Source: Actinomycetes bacterium (GTDB taxonomy: Bacteria; Actinomycetota; Acidimicrobiia; Acidimicrobiales; Aldehydirespiratoraceae). From it: 64,000 nt of DNA. The position numbers and the translations under genes were made by a program. The notes under the pieces were generated by a model. It did no database searches, was not told the origin of the DNA, and worked only from the letters and a program-made list of their open reading frames with translations. The stretch covers positions 1 to 64,000 of the forward strand of contig JAJRXC010000110.1 of NCBI GenBank assembly GCA_024276495.1, in the 5' to 3' direction. Each line of letters begins with the position of its first letter. Positions within the stretch are counted from its first letter, which is position 1. Shown in pieces: positions 1-8,218 of the stretch.

Positions 1-836
1 GTGCACGGGGTCACGGCCGGGGCCGCGGCCTCGGTCTCGTCGGGGGTGAAACGATCCGAGGCCCGATCGAGGAACCCGAAGTAGAAGGCGTGCTTGGCCC
101 CCGGAGAATCGAGCTCGATCTCGTTCAGCGCCGCCTTGTAGGAGAGGTGTTTGTTGCCGGTCGCCATCGGACACTCGTCGACGAGATAGTCGATGCCGCG
201 CAGGACGCAGTACGCGGCGGTGTCGCGCTCGGTGAGGCGCACCAACGGCTTCACCTTCTTCGGGAACCCGTTGGCCGCGGGGAGATGAGGGAGCTGCCGG
301 CCGAGATAGTCGGTGTGCCAGTGCAAGACGTTGCCCATGAGCACGGCGGCCTCGTCATCGAGGTTGTGGCCGGTGACGATCGCGTCGTACCCGCCGCGGC
401 GGGCGGCCTCGTCGAAGAGGTGCCGTTTCGAGAGCCCACACGCCGAGCAGGGGGCCCGCTTCGCGGCCCGGCTGCCGTTGGGGACGTCGAACCCGTGGTC
501 GCGAAGGAGGTCGTCGACGTGCAGCACCAGCCCCCGCTCGCTCGCGAAACGGGTCGCGTGGTGGTGTGACCGGTCGCTGTAGTCGCCGATGCCCAACCCG
601 ATGTAGAAGCCCTCGGCTTTCCAGCCGAGCGCGAGGAGGATGTCCCAGACCGCCAGGGAGTCCTTCCCGCCGCTCACGGCAACGAGGACCCGATCATCGG
701 GGGCGAGCATGGAGAACTGGTCGATGGCCTTGCGGGTCTGGTCGCGGCAGAGCCGGACGAAGTGCTCGGCACAGAAGTTCGCGTTGTGGCGGCGCACATC
801 GATCACGGCAGGGCCACGGCACACCTGGCACTTCAT
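1..836 (-). CDS. TtuA/NcsA-like tRNA 2-thiolation enzyme, 3' end cut by window edge
   Basis: The first 278 codons of an ATP-pyrophosphatase of the TtcA/TtuA/Ncs6 group are present, and the C-terminus lies outside the window. The N-terminus carries a zinc-finger-like set (Cys3, Cys6, Cys22, His25), then the PP-loop SGGKDS at residues 55-60, and a Cys130-x-x-Cys133 pair where TtuA enzymes hold their iron-sulfur cluster; a further Cys occurs in a DECPMA context. Members of this family adenylate a tRNA uridine or cytidine and replace oxygen with sulfur. The ATG overlaps the stop of the upstream TtuB-like carrier in a TGATG arrangement, which supports a TtuA-TtuB type pathway with a protein-bound sulfur donor. 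The exact tRNA position modified cannot be read from the sequence. Confidence 0.85.
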   Translation of the reverse strand, partial: MKCQVCRGPAVIDVRRHNANFCAEHFVRLCRDQTRKAIDQFSMLAPDDRVLVAVSGGKDSLAVWDILLALGWKAEGFYIGLGIGDYSDRSHHHATRFASERGLVLHVDDLLRDHGFDVPNGSRAAKRAPCSACGLSKRHLFDEAARRGGYDAIVTGHNLDDEAAVLMGNVLHWHTDYLGRQLPHLPAANGFPKKVKPLVRLTERDTAAYCVLRGIDYLVDECPMATGNKHLSYKAALNEIELDSPGAKHAFYFGFLDRASDRFTPDETEAAAPAVTPC

Positions 837-1033
837 CACGAACCGCCCGAGATCACCGGTCGGATCTCGACCGTGGCGGACTTCGCGAGCAGCTTGTCGT
901 TCGGCACGAGCTCGCCGTTCTCGATCACGAGATGCGACTCCCGGTTGAGGTCGAGGCGGCGCAACAGGACCGACACCTGAACGGGGCCGTCCATCTCGAT
1001 CTCACGGGACGGATTTCGCAGGAGAACCCGCAC
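836..1033 (-). CDS. TtuB-like ubiquitin-fold sulfur carrier ending Gly-Gly-Ser
   Basis: A 65-residue MoaD/ThiS/TtuB-type beta-grasp protein. The opening MRVLLRNPSREIEM and the closing EIRPVISGG resemble Thermus TtuB more than MoaD or ThiS as I recall those sequences. Carriers of this family are adenylated and thiocarboxylated on a C-terminal glycine and hand sulfur to the partner thiolase. Here the frame continues one codon past GG, ending GGS before TGA, so the glycine would be exposed only after trimming. The start is GTG directly after the stop of the preceding gene (TGAGTG), and the stop overlaps the thiolase ATG. The E1-like and rhodanese partners are not in the window. Confidence 0.8.
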   Translation of the reverse strand: MRVLLRNPSREIEMDGPVQVSVLLRRLDLNRESHLVIENGELVPNDKLLAKSATVEIRPVISGGS

Positions 1034-1273
1034 TCAGGCCGACTCGCGACGGGGATCGATGTGGCGAACGAGGAGCGTCTCGCCGGGTGCGAGCGGCTCG
1101 GAGAAGCGCACGGGCATCTCTCCCCGTTTGGTCACCCTGCCCGACCATCGCACCACGTACCCGGCCGCGAACACGGTGAGCCAGAACCTCGATCCGCCGA
1201 GCAGCCCCTTGCGGATGCTGTTCATCCGGATCATCCGCTTCACGTAAGTGGGCCCGAAGCCGGCTCGGGCCAT
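1034..1273 (-). CDS. Small uncharacterised protein in the thiolation operon
   Basis: A 79-residue protein I do not recognise. It is basic, with a motif FGPTYVKRMIRMNSIRKG near the N-terminus, a short hydrophobic stretch FWLTVFAAGYVV at about residues 30-41 and a C-terminal half that reads like a small beta domain (FSEPLAPGETLLVRHI). Its ATG overlaps the stop of the upstream gene (TGATG), and its own stop abuts the GTG of the sulfur carrier, so it is translationally coupled on both sides. That arrangement, rather than similarity, is the reason for calling it a real gene. A role near the membrane is only a guess. Confidence 0.7.
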   Translation of the reverse strand: MARAGFGPTYVKRMIRMNSIRKGLLGGSRFWLTVFAAGYVVRWSGRVTKRGEMPVRFSEPLAPGETLLVRHIDPRRESA

Positions 1274-1488
1274 CAGATCCGCCGAATCTCCACGACGGTG
1301 GACTTGGTCGTGCCGACTCGTCGCCCCACCCGGTAGACGACGTAGAGAACCAGCAAGCCGGCGCCGATGGCGACCGGCATCAACTTCTTCGCGGTGGCCT
1401 CGGCCCGCTCCTCGGCGTCGCCGACGACCGAGCGCAGCCCGGCTTCGATGTCGTCGCGGGTGATCGGTGCGGTTTCGTCGGCGGCCAT
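1273..1488 (-). CDS. Small single-span membrane protein
   Basis: A 71-residue protein. The first 35 residues are charged and probably helical (DDIEAGLRSVVGDAEERAEA), followed by one hydrophobic segment at about residues 38-55 (VAIGAGLLVLYVVYRVG) and a short basic tail. The frame stays open further upstream, but the ATG at 1488 overlaps the stop of the preceding holin-like gene as TGATG, and the upstream in-frame translation is arginine- and proline-rich shadow sequence, so this start is preferred. Its function is unknown. Confidence 0.7.
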   Translation of the reverse strand: MAADETAPITRDDIEAGLRSVVGDAEERAEATAKKLMPVAIGAGLLVLYVVYRVGRRVGTTKSTVVEIRRI

Positions 1489-1784
1489 CACAGGCTCCTC
1501 TTCGTGATCCGGAAGCCGAGCAGGGCGATGACGATCACCACGGCCACGAGGGTGAGCGTGTGGGGAACCCAGGACAGGTTGCCGGTGAACGTCGACCCGG
1601 TCTCCTCCTGAAGGAAACGCAACAGCGCGAGGGTGAGGGAGATTCCGCCGAGTATCAGCACGACACTGCCGGCGAGGCCGAGGAGGAGCCATCGTCCGGC
1701 GCCCTTCAGCGGATCGAGGGTCTCCTGTTTGGCGTAGGCCTTCACCAGGTCGAAGAAGTCGCCGACTCCCATGCGTTCTGACAT
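1488..1784 (-). CDS. Holin-X-like two-span membrane protein
   Basis: A 98-residue protein with an amphipathic N-terminus (FFDLVKAYAKQETLDPLKGAG) and two hydrophobic spans at about residues 32-56 and 73-93. This layout matches the actinobacterial holin-X / phage-holin-family proteins, which in most genomes are ordinary chromosomal membrane proteins and not lysis genes. It is fourth from the end of a minus-strand operon, 9 nt downstream of the Lon-domain gene, and overlaps the next gene by TGATG. No phage genes are nearby, so lysis is unlikely. Confidence 0.7.
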   Translation of the reverse strand: MSERMGVGDFFDLVKAYAKQETLDPLKGAGRWLLLGLAGSVVLILGGISLTLALLRFLQEETGSTFTGNLSWVPHTLTLVAVVIVIALLGFRITKRSL

Positions 1785-1793
1785 CGCGTCACC

Positions 1794-2429
1794 CTATCCG
1801 GCCTGATCGGCGAGAGCCTCCAGCAACTCCGCGTGTTCGCGGATGATCTCGATCGCGTCGGCGAGCCGCCTCGTCGCCGACGGTTCTTCCAGGAGGCGCA
1901 TCGAATCGAACGGCCCGAGCCCCGCCGCGACCGAGGCTTGCCAGGTCGCGAGGGCCGGGTCGCCGGAGAGATCGGGGGTGACCGACGGGCGCCCGGGATC
2001 GAGGCGTTTCGTGACGGCCGCCACCCGGGCGACGGCGTCGACGAGGGGACTTCTCGCCCCCGGCCCGATCGACGATCGACAGGTGTCGGCGTCGACGTCG
2101 GGCCAATCGGTCACCATCGCCCGGGGGAAAGGATCGTCGGTCAGCCACTCCTCGACCCGGATGCGGCGGGTCGCGACGGCGAGGATCCCCCACTGGCCGT
2201 CGGGGAGCTCGTCGGCCCGCACGACCCGGGCCACCACCCCGGTCGACGCGCGTTGGTCGGCGCCGCCGACCTCTCGTCCCCGTTCGATCATGACGGTGCC
2301 GAGCTCCGGTTCGGCCCGGGCGGTCACGACCCGGGCCAACTCCCGATACCGCGGTTCGAAGATGTGCAGGGGAATCGCCGCGGTCGGAAGGACCGTCTGT
2401 TCCAGCGGGAACATCGGCAACTCGTACAC
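1794..2429 (-). CDS. Lon N-terminal (substrate-binding) domain protein
   Basis: A 211-residue stand-alone Lon N-domain protein with the typical opening PMFPLEQTVLPTAAIPLHIFEPRY. It has neither the AAA+ nor the protease domain of Lon. Proteins of this kind bind substrates, but their cellular job is poorly defined. A C-terminal helical region (about residues 150-211) completes the fold. The ATG lies 4 nt downstream of the PBP4-like gene's stop, so the two are probably cotranscribed. Confidence 0.85.
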   Translation of the reverse strand: MYELPMFPLEQTVLPTAAIPLHIFEPRYRELARVVTARAEPELGTVMIERGREVGGADQRASTGVVARVVRADELPDGQWGILAVATRRIRVEEWLTDDPFPRAMVTDWPDVDADTCRSSIGPGARSPLVDAVARVAAVTKRLDPGRPSVTPDLSGDPALATWQASVAAGLGPFDSMRLLEEPSATRRLADAIEIIREHAELLEALADQAG

Positions 2430-2433
2430 GGCG

Positions 2434-3906
2434 CTACGAGTTGGTGACCGGGGGAAGCGGCTCGAGTTGCTCGAGGGCCGGCCCGCCGGGATGATCGGCG
2501 ATCACGTCGAGGACCGCGGGCAGGATGCCGTCACACGCGGACTCGGGGCCCGCCGCACCGGTGTCGGGATCGGTCGCCCAGTTGACGATGACCACGAAGG
2601 CGAGCTCGTCGCCGTTCGAGGCGACCGCCCGCCCGGCCATCGCGGTCACGTCGTCACGGGCCGAGGCGAGGACATCGAGCGTGTCGAGGCCCGCCGGGGC
2701 GCAGGCGCCGAGCGGGCCCTGCCCGATCGGCGGAAGCGACGCCGCCGCGAGCGAGTCGTCGCCGAGATCGAGGATGTCGGCGAGGATGCCGCAGGTGTTC
2801 CGGTCGTCGCCGGAGAGCCCGGATCCGTCCTCGGCCTTCGCGAGGTTGACCTCGCCGGGCTCGATGACACCGGCGTCGGTGAGCTGGGCCGAGACGGTGA
2901 GCAGCGCCGCGACCTGGGTGGCCTCGAATCCGCTGCGGACCGCGAGCTCCCGGAACAGCATCTCCGCGGTCGTACCGTCGAGCAGGGCGCGACGGGCGAT
3001 GTCGATGATCGGCGGGGAACTGATCGAGGCGACCGGCTCCCGGTTGACGGCCTCGGGTTGGACGCCGACGGTCGGGGATCCTTCGACGACGATCCCCCCG
3101 GCTTCGAGGAGATCCGTGAAGCGTTCGGCGGCGTGGCGTGCCGGGTTCGAGGCCCGGCTGTTCGCCGGCGGGTCGACCTCGTCGGGGAAGGCGTCGAAGC
3201 CGTTGTCGAGCAGGAGCGCCGAAATCGGACCGACCACGTTCGAGGCGACGTCGGCCGATGTCCACGTCTCTTCGGAGTAGACCCGCTCCCCTCCCTCGTA
3301 CTTCGTGTCGTCACCGACGACCGAGCCGGCGATCGTGGTGATCCCGTCTTCGGCGAGGGCGGCGACGACGGCTTCGGCCAGGTCCTCGATGGAGGTTCGG
3401 GCCCGGTCGTCGCCGAATCGACTGATGTAGGCGTCGGTGCTCAACACGGGGTCGGCGCCGCCCACCAGCCACAGGTCGCCGCCGAGCACGCCTTCGGAGA
3501 TCTCGGCGGCCGAGTCACGCACGACGTCGGTGGTGAACCCCTGTGAGCCCAAGGTGTCGAACGCCGCGAGGGTGGCGAGCCGTTGCAGGTACCCGGGGAC
3601 GAGGCTCGCGGCCGGGTCGATCTCGATGATCGGCTCACCATCGCGTCGCACCGACACACACCGGGGGTTGGCGTCGTCGACGCCGGCGATCGCGCCGCGC
3701 ACGGCGCCGGCCAGGATCGTGTCGTTCGTGGGTTGACGAAGCCATTCGGGCGCCCGACGGACGTTGAGCAGCGGCGTGCCGAGCGACGGCACCGGGTCGG
3801 TGGGTTCCGGATCGTCGGGGTCGGCCGCGTCGTTGGCCCGGCCGGTGAGGACGGACGCCACGATGACGACGACGAGGACCACAGCGGGAAGGAAGAACCG
3901 ACGCAT
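2434..3906 (-). CDS. D-Ala-D-Ala carboxypeptidase (S13/PBP4)-like protein lacking catalytic motifs
   Basis: A 490-residue exported protein with an N-terminal membrane anchor or signal (residues 4-22) and the overall pattern of S13 peptidases (DacB/PBP4), which trim peptidoglycan peptides. Family landmarks remain: ATLAAFDTLG at about 111-120 and DGSGLSGDDR at about 360-369. However, the three catalytic motifs appear lost. The SxxK helix reads as GYLQRL where Ser and Lys should stand, the SxN motif is replaced by DGT at 310-312, and the KTG stretch is replaced by SARDD at about 415-419. It is therefore probably a non-catalytic homologue, perhaps a peptidoglycan-binding or regulatory protein. 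A TAACCT box sits 9 nt before the ATG, which would give a leaderless message for the whole operon down to the tRNA thiolase. Confidence 0.8.
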   Translation of the reverse strand: MRRFFLPAVVLVVVIVASVLTGRANDAADPDDPEPTDPVPSLGTPLLNVRRAPEWLRQPTNDTILAGAVRGAIAGVDDANPRCVSVRRDGEPIIEIDPAASLVPGYLQRLATLAAFDTLGSQGFTTDVVRDSAAEISEGVLGGDLWLVGGADPVLSTDAYISRFGDDRARTSIEDLAEAVVAALAEDGITTIAGSVVGDDTKYEGGERVYSEETWTSADVASNVVGPISALLLDNGFDAFPDEVDPPANSRASNPARHAAERFTDLLEAGGIVVEGSPTVGVQPEAVNREPVASISSPPIIDIARRALLDGTTAEMLFRELAVRSGFEATQVAALLTVSAQLTDAGVIEPGEVNLAKAEDGSGLSGDDRNTCGILADILDLGDDSLAAASLPPIGQGPLGACAPAGLDTLDVLASARDDVTAMAGRAVASNGDELAFVVIVNWATDPDTGAAGPESACDGILPAVLDVIADHPGGPALEQLEPLPPVTNS

Positions 3907-3959
3907 CAGCCAGGCAGGTTACGCGCTCGCCGGCCCCGGATCGTGCCGCCCCGTGTCGA

Positions 3960-4601
3960 TCATGTCGACGTCGGTTCGAGCGCGGCCCGAAAGAGCGCCC
4001 GGATGTGACGGAGTCGGGCGTCGAGCGCCTCGGCCCCGAGCGGGTCGCGAAGCAGGAGATCGCCGATGAACGGGACATCGCTGAAGTACGAGAGAAGGGC
4101 GCCGTAGCCGGTGAGCAGGAACTGCTCCGGATCATGGCGCCGGAACCGGCCGGCGTCCATCTCCCGCTCGAAGTACTCGACGGCCCGGGCGAAAAGAGGT
4201 TGGAGCGCGACCCCGAGCTCGATGTGGCCGGTCCCTTCCTCGGCCAGCGCCTCCCGCCGCACGATGCGGACGAAGTCGGGGTTGTCCATGAAAAACTCGA
4301 ACCCGGCGGTGAGAACGAAGTCGACCTGTTCCCATCCGTTCGCCGACGACTGCGTCACCGCGGCCTCGACTCGCTGGTACCACTCGGCGAGGGCCCGTTC
4401 GAAGACCTCCCGGTACATCGCCTCCTTCGAGGCGAAGTGGTGCAGCAGGCTCTGCCGACGGATCCCGACGACGCCGGCGATGTCGTTCAGCGACGTGCCG
4501 TCGAACCCGCGTTCGGCGAAGAGTCGCTGGGCCGCGTTGACGATCGCCTCCTTGGTCGGCACGTCGGCCTCGGTCGCGGCGGTCCCGTTCACCCGCGGCA
4601 T
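3960..4601 (-). CDS. TetR-family transcriptional regulator
   Basis: A 213-residue regulator with a TetR helix-turn-helix at about residues 17-62 ([21 protein letters not shown], then [21 protein letters not shown]). The C-terminal ligand-binding half is helical and not diagnostic. The frame is open well upstream, but MPRVNG at 4601 is the first start that gives TetR-like sequence and avoids the divergent gene. It is transcribed away from the small protein at 4657, which is the obvious candidate target, and lies 53 nt upstream of the PBP4-like gene on the same strand. No palindromic operator stood out in the 55-nt gap. Confidence 0.85.
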   Translation of the reverse strand: MPRVNGTAATEADVPTKEAIVNAAQRLFAERGFDGTSLNDIAGVVGIRRQSLLHHFASKEAMYREVFERALAEWYQRVEAAVTQSSANGWEQVDFVLTAGFEFFMDNPDFVRIVRREALAEEGTGHIELGVALQPLFARAVEYFEREMDAGRFRRHDPEQFLLTGYGALLSYFSDVPFIGDLLLRDPLGAEALDARLRHIRALFRAALEPTST

Positions 4602-4644
4602 CGTAGTGGGAGGAAGCGGCAGGGCCCCGATGGTGTGCGCGCGA

Positions 4645-4650
4645 TAGCGT
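4645..4650 (+). promoter_or_regulatory. -10 box of leaderless promoter
   Basis: TAGCGT ends exactly 6 nt before the ATG at 4657, so transcription would begin at the start codon. Confidence 0.5.
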
Positions 4651-4656
4651 CCGCCC

Positions 4657-5070
4657 ATGGCCAACGAACCCCGGGCCGAGATGGAGATCGTCTCGGCCCT
4701 CTTCATCGACGAGATCGATCTCCGGTCGGTGCCCGGTCCGTCGACGCGCATCGACTTGTCGGGCATCCAGTTCAGCGCGGTGGCCCCCACACCGGTGCCG
4801 CTGGTGTGGGCGCCGCACCTCTGCGTGATCGTGCGTTGCCCCGCCGAAGCCGGTGGCCAGGGCGTGCTCGAAGTGACCTTCCACCGTGGTGAGGAGCAGA
4901 TCGCCCGCAACGTCCAACCCTTCGAGGTCGAGCCGGGAAAGTTCACGTACCGCCTGGTCCGGGCCGAGCTGCAGTTCGACGACTACGGCTCGATCGAGGC
5001 CCGTTGCCGGATCGGACACGGACCCCATCTCACCGTTCCGTACACGTTGCTCCCACCGGTCGAGGAGTGA
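4657..5070 (+). CDS. Uncharacterised small soluble protein
   Basis: A 137-residue protein with no signal peptide and no membrane segment. Alternating hydrophobic stretches ([55 protein letters not shown]) suggest an all-beta sandwich, similar to small actinobacterial DUF proteins, but I do not recognise a family. It is divergent from the TetR regulator at 3960-4601 and lies 69 nt upstream of transketolase. A -10-like TAGCGT 6 nt before the ATG suggests leaderless expression. Confidence 0.75.
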   Translation: MANEPRAEMEIVSALFIDEIDLRSVPGPSTRIDLSGIQFSAVAPTPVPLVWAPHLCVIVRCPAEAGGQGVLEVTFHRGEEQIARNVQPFEVEPGKFTYRLVRAELQFDDYGSIEARCRIGHGPHLTVPYTLLPPVEE

Positions 5071-5105
5071 CCGGAGCGATCCGGGCCGACGTCGGCCGAC
5101 GCGGG

Positions 5106-5111
5106 TAGGGT
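5106..5111 (+). promoter_or_regulatory. Possible -10 box for tkt-tal
   Basis: TAGGGT lies 28 nt before the tkt ATG and would leave a short leader carrying the GGGAGG ribosome site. No good -35 is visible. Confidence 0.35.
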
Positions 5112-5139
5112 CCGTCGGGTTCGGCGACCGGGAGGATCG

Positions 5140-7092
5140 ATGACCGATTTCGACGAGCGTGCCATCAGCACCATTCGCGGCCTGGCGATGGACGCGCCCC
5201 ACGCCGCCCGATCGGGCCACCAGGGAACGGCGATGGCGCTCGCGCCGCTGGCCCACGTCTTGTTCACCCGGGTCATGGACTACGACGCGTCACGGCCCGA
5301 CTGGGCCGACCGCGACCGGTTCGTTCTCTCCGGCGGACACGCGTCGATCATCCAGTACTCGATCCTGCACCTCGCGGGGTTCGGCCTCTCGCTCGACGAC
5401 CTGAAGGCGTTCCGCCAGTGGGGATCGGCCACTCCGGGGCATCCCGAGGTCGGCCACACCGCCGGGATCGAGGTCACCACGGGGCCGCTCGGGCAGGGTG
5501 TCGCCAACATGGTGGGGATGGCCATCGTCGAGGCGCAGCTGCGGAGCCGCTACGGGTCGGATCTGTTCGACCATCACGTGTTCGGGATGTGCGGCGACGG
5601 CGACCTGTCGGAGGGAGTCAGTCACGAGGCCGCCTCGCTCGCCGGTCACCTGGGGCTCGGAAAGCTGGTGCTGTGCTACGACGACAACCACATCACCATC
5701 GACGGGGTCACCGAGCTCGCGCTGACCGACGACGCGGCCGCCCGCTTCCGCGCCTACGGGTGGCATGTGCAGGAGCTCGGTGAGGTGGGTGAGGATCTCG
5801 ACGCGCTCGAAGCCGGTCTGCGCGCCGCGATGGCCGTGACCGACAAGCCCAGCCTGATGATCGTGCGCACGATCATCGGCACGCCGGCACCCGATTCGGC
5901 AGACACCCCCGCCGCGCACGGGTACGCGTTCTTCGACGAGGAGATCGCCGCCACGAAATCGCGGATGGGAATGCCGCCCGACGAGACCTTCTTCGTTCCC
6001 GCCGACGTCCTCGAGGAGTACCGGATCCGGGGCACCCGAGGCCGGGCCGAGCGCGAGGCATGGGAGGCGCGGCTCGCCGCGCACGGCGACGACCGCACGA
6101 CCCTCGAGGCGCAACTGGGCGGCTCGGGGCTTCCCGGCTGGGACGACGAGCTGCCGAGCTTCGAAGTCGGGACGTCGGTCGCCACCCGCAAGGCGTCCAA
6201 CGCGGCCCTGCAGGCGCTGGTTCCCCTCGTCCCCGGTCTGACCGGCGGTGGCGCCGACCTGACCGGCAACACCGGCACCGTGATCGACGACGAAGGGGTG
6301 TTCTCCGCGGCCAACCCCGGCGGACGTCAGATCTACTTCGGCGTTCGCGAGCACGCGATGGGCGCGATCGCCAACGGCATGGCGCTCCACGGCGGCGCGA
6401 TACCCGTGATCGGCACATTTCTCGTCTTCGCCGACTACATGCGGGGCGCGGTTCGTCTCGCGGCCCTGTCGCAGGCGCACACGATCTTCATCTGGTCCCA
6501 CGACTCGGTCGGGGTCGGCGAGGACGGCCCGACCCATCAGCCGATCGAGCAGATCGCGTCGTTGCGGGCCATTCCCGGCCTGCGGGTCATCCGACCGGCC
6601 GATGCCAACGAGACGGCCGCGGCGTGGCGTCTCGCGATCGAGTCCGGTGGTCCGACCGCGTTGATCCTCACCCGGCAGAACGTGCCGGTGCTCGAGGGCA
6701 CATCGGCGGCCGGCGTGGCTCGTGGCGGCTATGTGCTCCACGACGTCGACGACCCGGTCATCACCCTGGTCGGCACCGGCAGCGAGGTCGCGGTCTGTGT
6801 CGACGCGGCGGCCCGGCTGGCCGCCGACGGCATCGCCGCGAGAGTCGTCTCCCTGCCGTGTTGGGAGCTGTTCGAGGCCGCCCCGGACGATGTTCGCGAG
6901 GCGGTGATCCGGCCGGACCTCCCGTCGCTCGGGATCGAGGCGGGGGCGACGATCGGGTGGCACCGCTGGGTCGACGACATCATCGGGATCGACCGCTTCG
7001 GCGCGTCCGCTCCGGGCGCTACGGTCATGGCCGAGCTCGGCATCGGCCCCGACACCGTCGTCGCCCGGGCCCATGCCCTTCTCGAGTCCTGA
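5140..7092 (+). CDS. tkt: Transketolase
   Basis: A 650-residue thiamine-diphosphate enzyme that moves two-carbon ketol units between pentose-phosphate sugars. The N-terminal PP domain has the ThDP signature GDGDLSEGVSHEAASL at about residues 152-167 ending in YDDNHITIDG. The Pyr domain has GVREHAMGAIANGMAL and the catalytic-Glu region, and a C-terminal transketolase domain follows. Length is typical. The ATG follows a clear GGGAGGAT ribosome site, and a TAGGGT box sits at 5106-5111. Transaldolase follows after 34 nt, so the two form the non-oxidative pentose phosphate unit. Confidence 0.96.
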   Translation: MTDFDERAISTIRGLAMDAPHAARSGHQGTAMALAPLAHVLFTRVMDYDASRPDWADRDRFVLSGGHASIIQYSILHLAGFGLSLDDLKAFRQWGSATPGHPEVGHTAGIEVTTGPLGQGVANMVGMAIVEAQLRSRYGSDLFDHHVFGMCGDGDLSEGVSHEAASLAGHLGLGKLVLCYDDNHITIDGVTELALTDDAAARFRAYGWHVQELGEVGEDLDALEAGLRAAMAVTDKPSLMIVRTIIGTPAPDSADTPAAHGYAFFDEEIAATKSRMGMPPDETFFVPADVLEEYRIRGTRGRAEREAWEARLAAHGDDRTTLEAQLGGSGLPGWDDELPSFEVGTSVATRKASNAALQALVPLVPGLTGGGADLTGNTGTVIDDEGVFSAANPGGRQIYFGVREHAMGAIANGMALHGGAIPVIGTFLVFADYMRGAVRLAALSQAHTIFIWSHDSVGVGEDGPTHQPIEQIASLRAIPGLRVIRPADANETAAAWRLAIESGGPTALILTRQNVPVLEGTSAAGVARGGYVLHDVDDPVITLVGTGSEVAVCVDAAARLAADGIAARVVSLPCWELFEAAPDDVREAVIRPDLPSLGIEAGATIGWHRWVDDIIGIDRFGASAPGATVMAELGIGPDTVVARAHALLES

Positions 7093-7126
7093 ACCCCTGA
7101 TCCCCGACCGCCAGCCCGGAGGAATG

Positions 7127-8218
7127 ATGACCCGCCTGCACGACCTCTTCGCCGAGCAGGGTCAGAGTCCCTGGCTCGACAACATCCGGCGCGGCTGGAT
7201 CACCAGCGGTGAGCTCGAGGGGTGGGTTCGTCGAGGAGTTCGCGGCCTCACGTCGAACCCGTCGATCTTCCAGAAGGCGATCCAGGGATCCGAGGAGTAC
7301 GACGCCGAGTTCGCCGATGCGATCGGCGACGGACTCGACGTCGAAGCCTCCTACTGGCAACTGGTCACCAGCGACATCCGATCGGCACTGGAGATCCTGC
7401 GGCCCGTCCACGACGAGTCCGACGGTCTCGACGGCTACGTCTCGGTCGAAGTCGACCCCGGGCTCGCCCGTGACGGCGCCGGAACCGAGGCCGCGGCCCG
7501 TGCCCTCGACACCCGCCTCGACGCACCCAACCTCTACGTGAAGATCCCCGCGACCGCCGAGGGTCTGGCGCCGATCGAGCAGATGATCGCGGAGGGGCGC
7601 TCGATCAACGTCACCTTGATCTTCTCCCTGACGCGCTACGCCGGCGTGATGGAGGCCTACCTGAGGGGACTCGAGCGGGCCGAGGGCGACCTGTCCGACA
7701 TCTCGAGCGTCGCGTCGTTCTTCATCAGCCGAGTCGATGTCGAGGTCGATCGTCGCCTCGACGCGATCGGGTCTCCCGCAGCCACCGCGCTCAAGGGAAA
7801 GGCCGCGGTCGCGAACGGTGTGCTCGCCTACGAGCTCTTCCGACAGACCTTCACCGGTCCCCGGTGGGAGGCGCTCGCCCGCCGCGGCGCTCGGGTCCAA
7901 CGCCCGCTGTGGGCATCCACGTCGACCAAGAGCCCCGACTATCCCGACACCTTGTATGTCGACGAGTTGATCGGCCCCGACACCGTCAACACCCTCCCCG
8001 ACTCGACGCTCGAGGCGTTCGAAGACCACGGCACCGTCGCTCGCACGATCGACGCCGACGTCGAGGCGGCGCGCCAGGTGATGGCCGATCTCGCCGCCGT
8101 CGGTGTCGAAATCGACGACGTCACCCGCCTGCTGGAGGACGAAGGGGTCGCCGCGTTCGAGAAGAGCTTCGACGAGTTGCTGTCGGCGCTCGCCGTCAAA
8201 GCAGAAGGGATGCACTGA
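7127..8218 (+). CDS. tal: Transaldolase
   Basis: A 363-residue transaldolase of the actinobacterial type, which transfers a dihydroxyacetone unit between sugar phosphates. Landmarks are LTSNPSIFQKAI near residue 40, the Schiff-base lysine in LYVKIPATAEG, NVTLIFSLTRY, and RVQRPLWASTSTKSPDYPDTLYV, all closely matching mycobacterial Tal. Two adjacent ATGs (7124 and 7127) follow GGAGGA. The second is chosen because the ribosome site ends immediately before the first. The stop overlaps the next ATG (TGATG), coupling an acyl-CoA dehydrogenase to it. Confidence 0.95.
   Translation: MTRLHDLFAEQGQSPWLDNIRRGWITSGELEGWVRRGVRGLTSNPSIFQKAIQGSEEYDAEFADAIGDGLDVEASYWQLVTSDIRSALEILRPVHDESDGLDGYVSVEVDPGLARDGAGTEAAARALDTRLDAPNLYVKIPATAEGLAPIEQMIAEGRSINVTLIFSLTRYAGVMEAYLRGLERAEGDLSDISSVASFFISRVDVEVDRRLDAIGSPAATALKGKAAVANGVLAYELFRQTFTGPRWEALARRGARVQRPLWASTSTKSPDYPDTLYVDELIGPDTVNTLPDSTLEAFEDHGTVARTIDADVEAARQVMADLAAVGVEIDDVTRLLEDEGVAAFEKSFDELLSALAVKAEGMH

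Noticed and set aside
1488-1784. Holin-like protein as a sign of a prophage
   Set aside because: No endolysin, integrase or structural phage genes nearby; the holin-X type is a common chromosomal protein in Actinobacteria.
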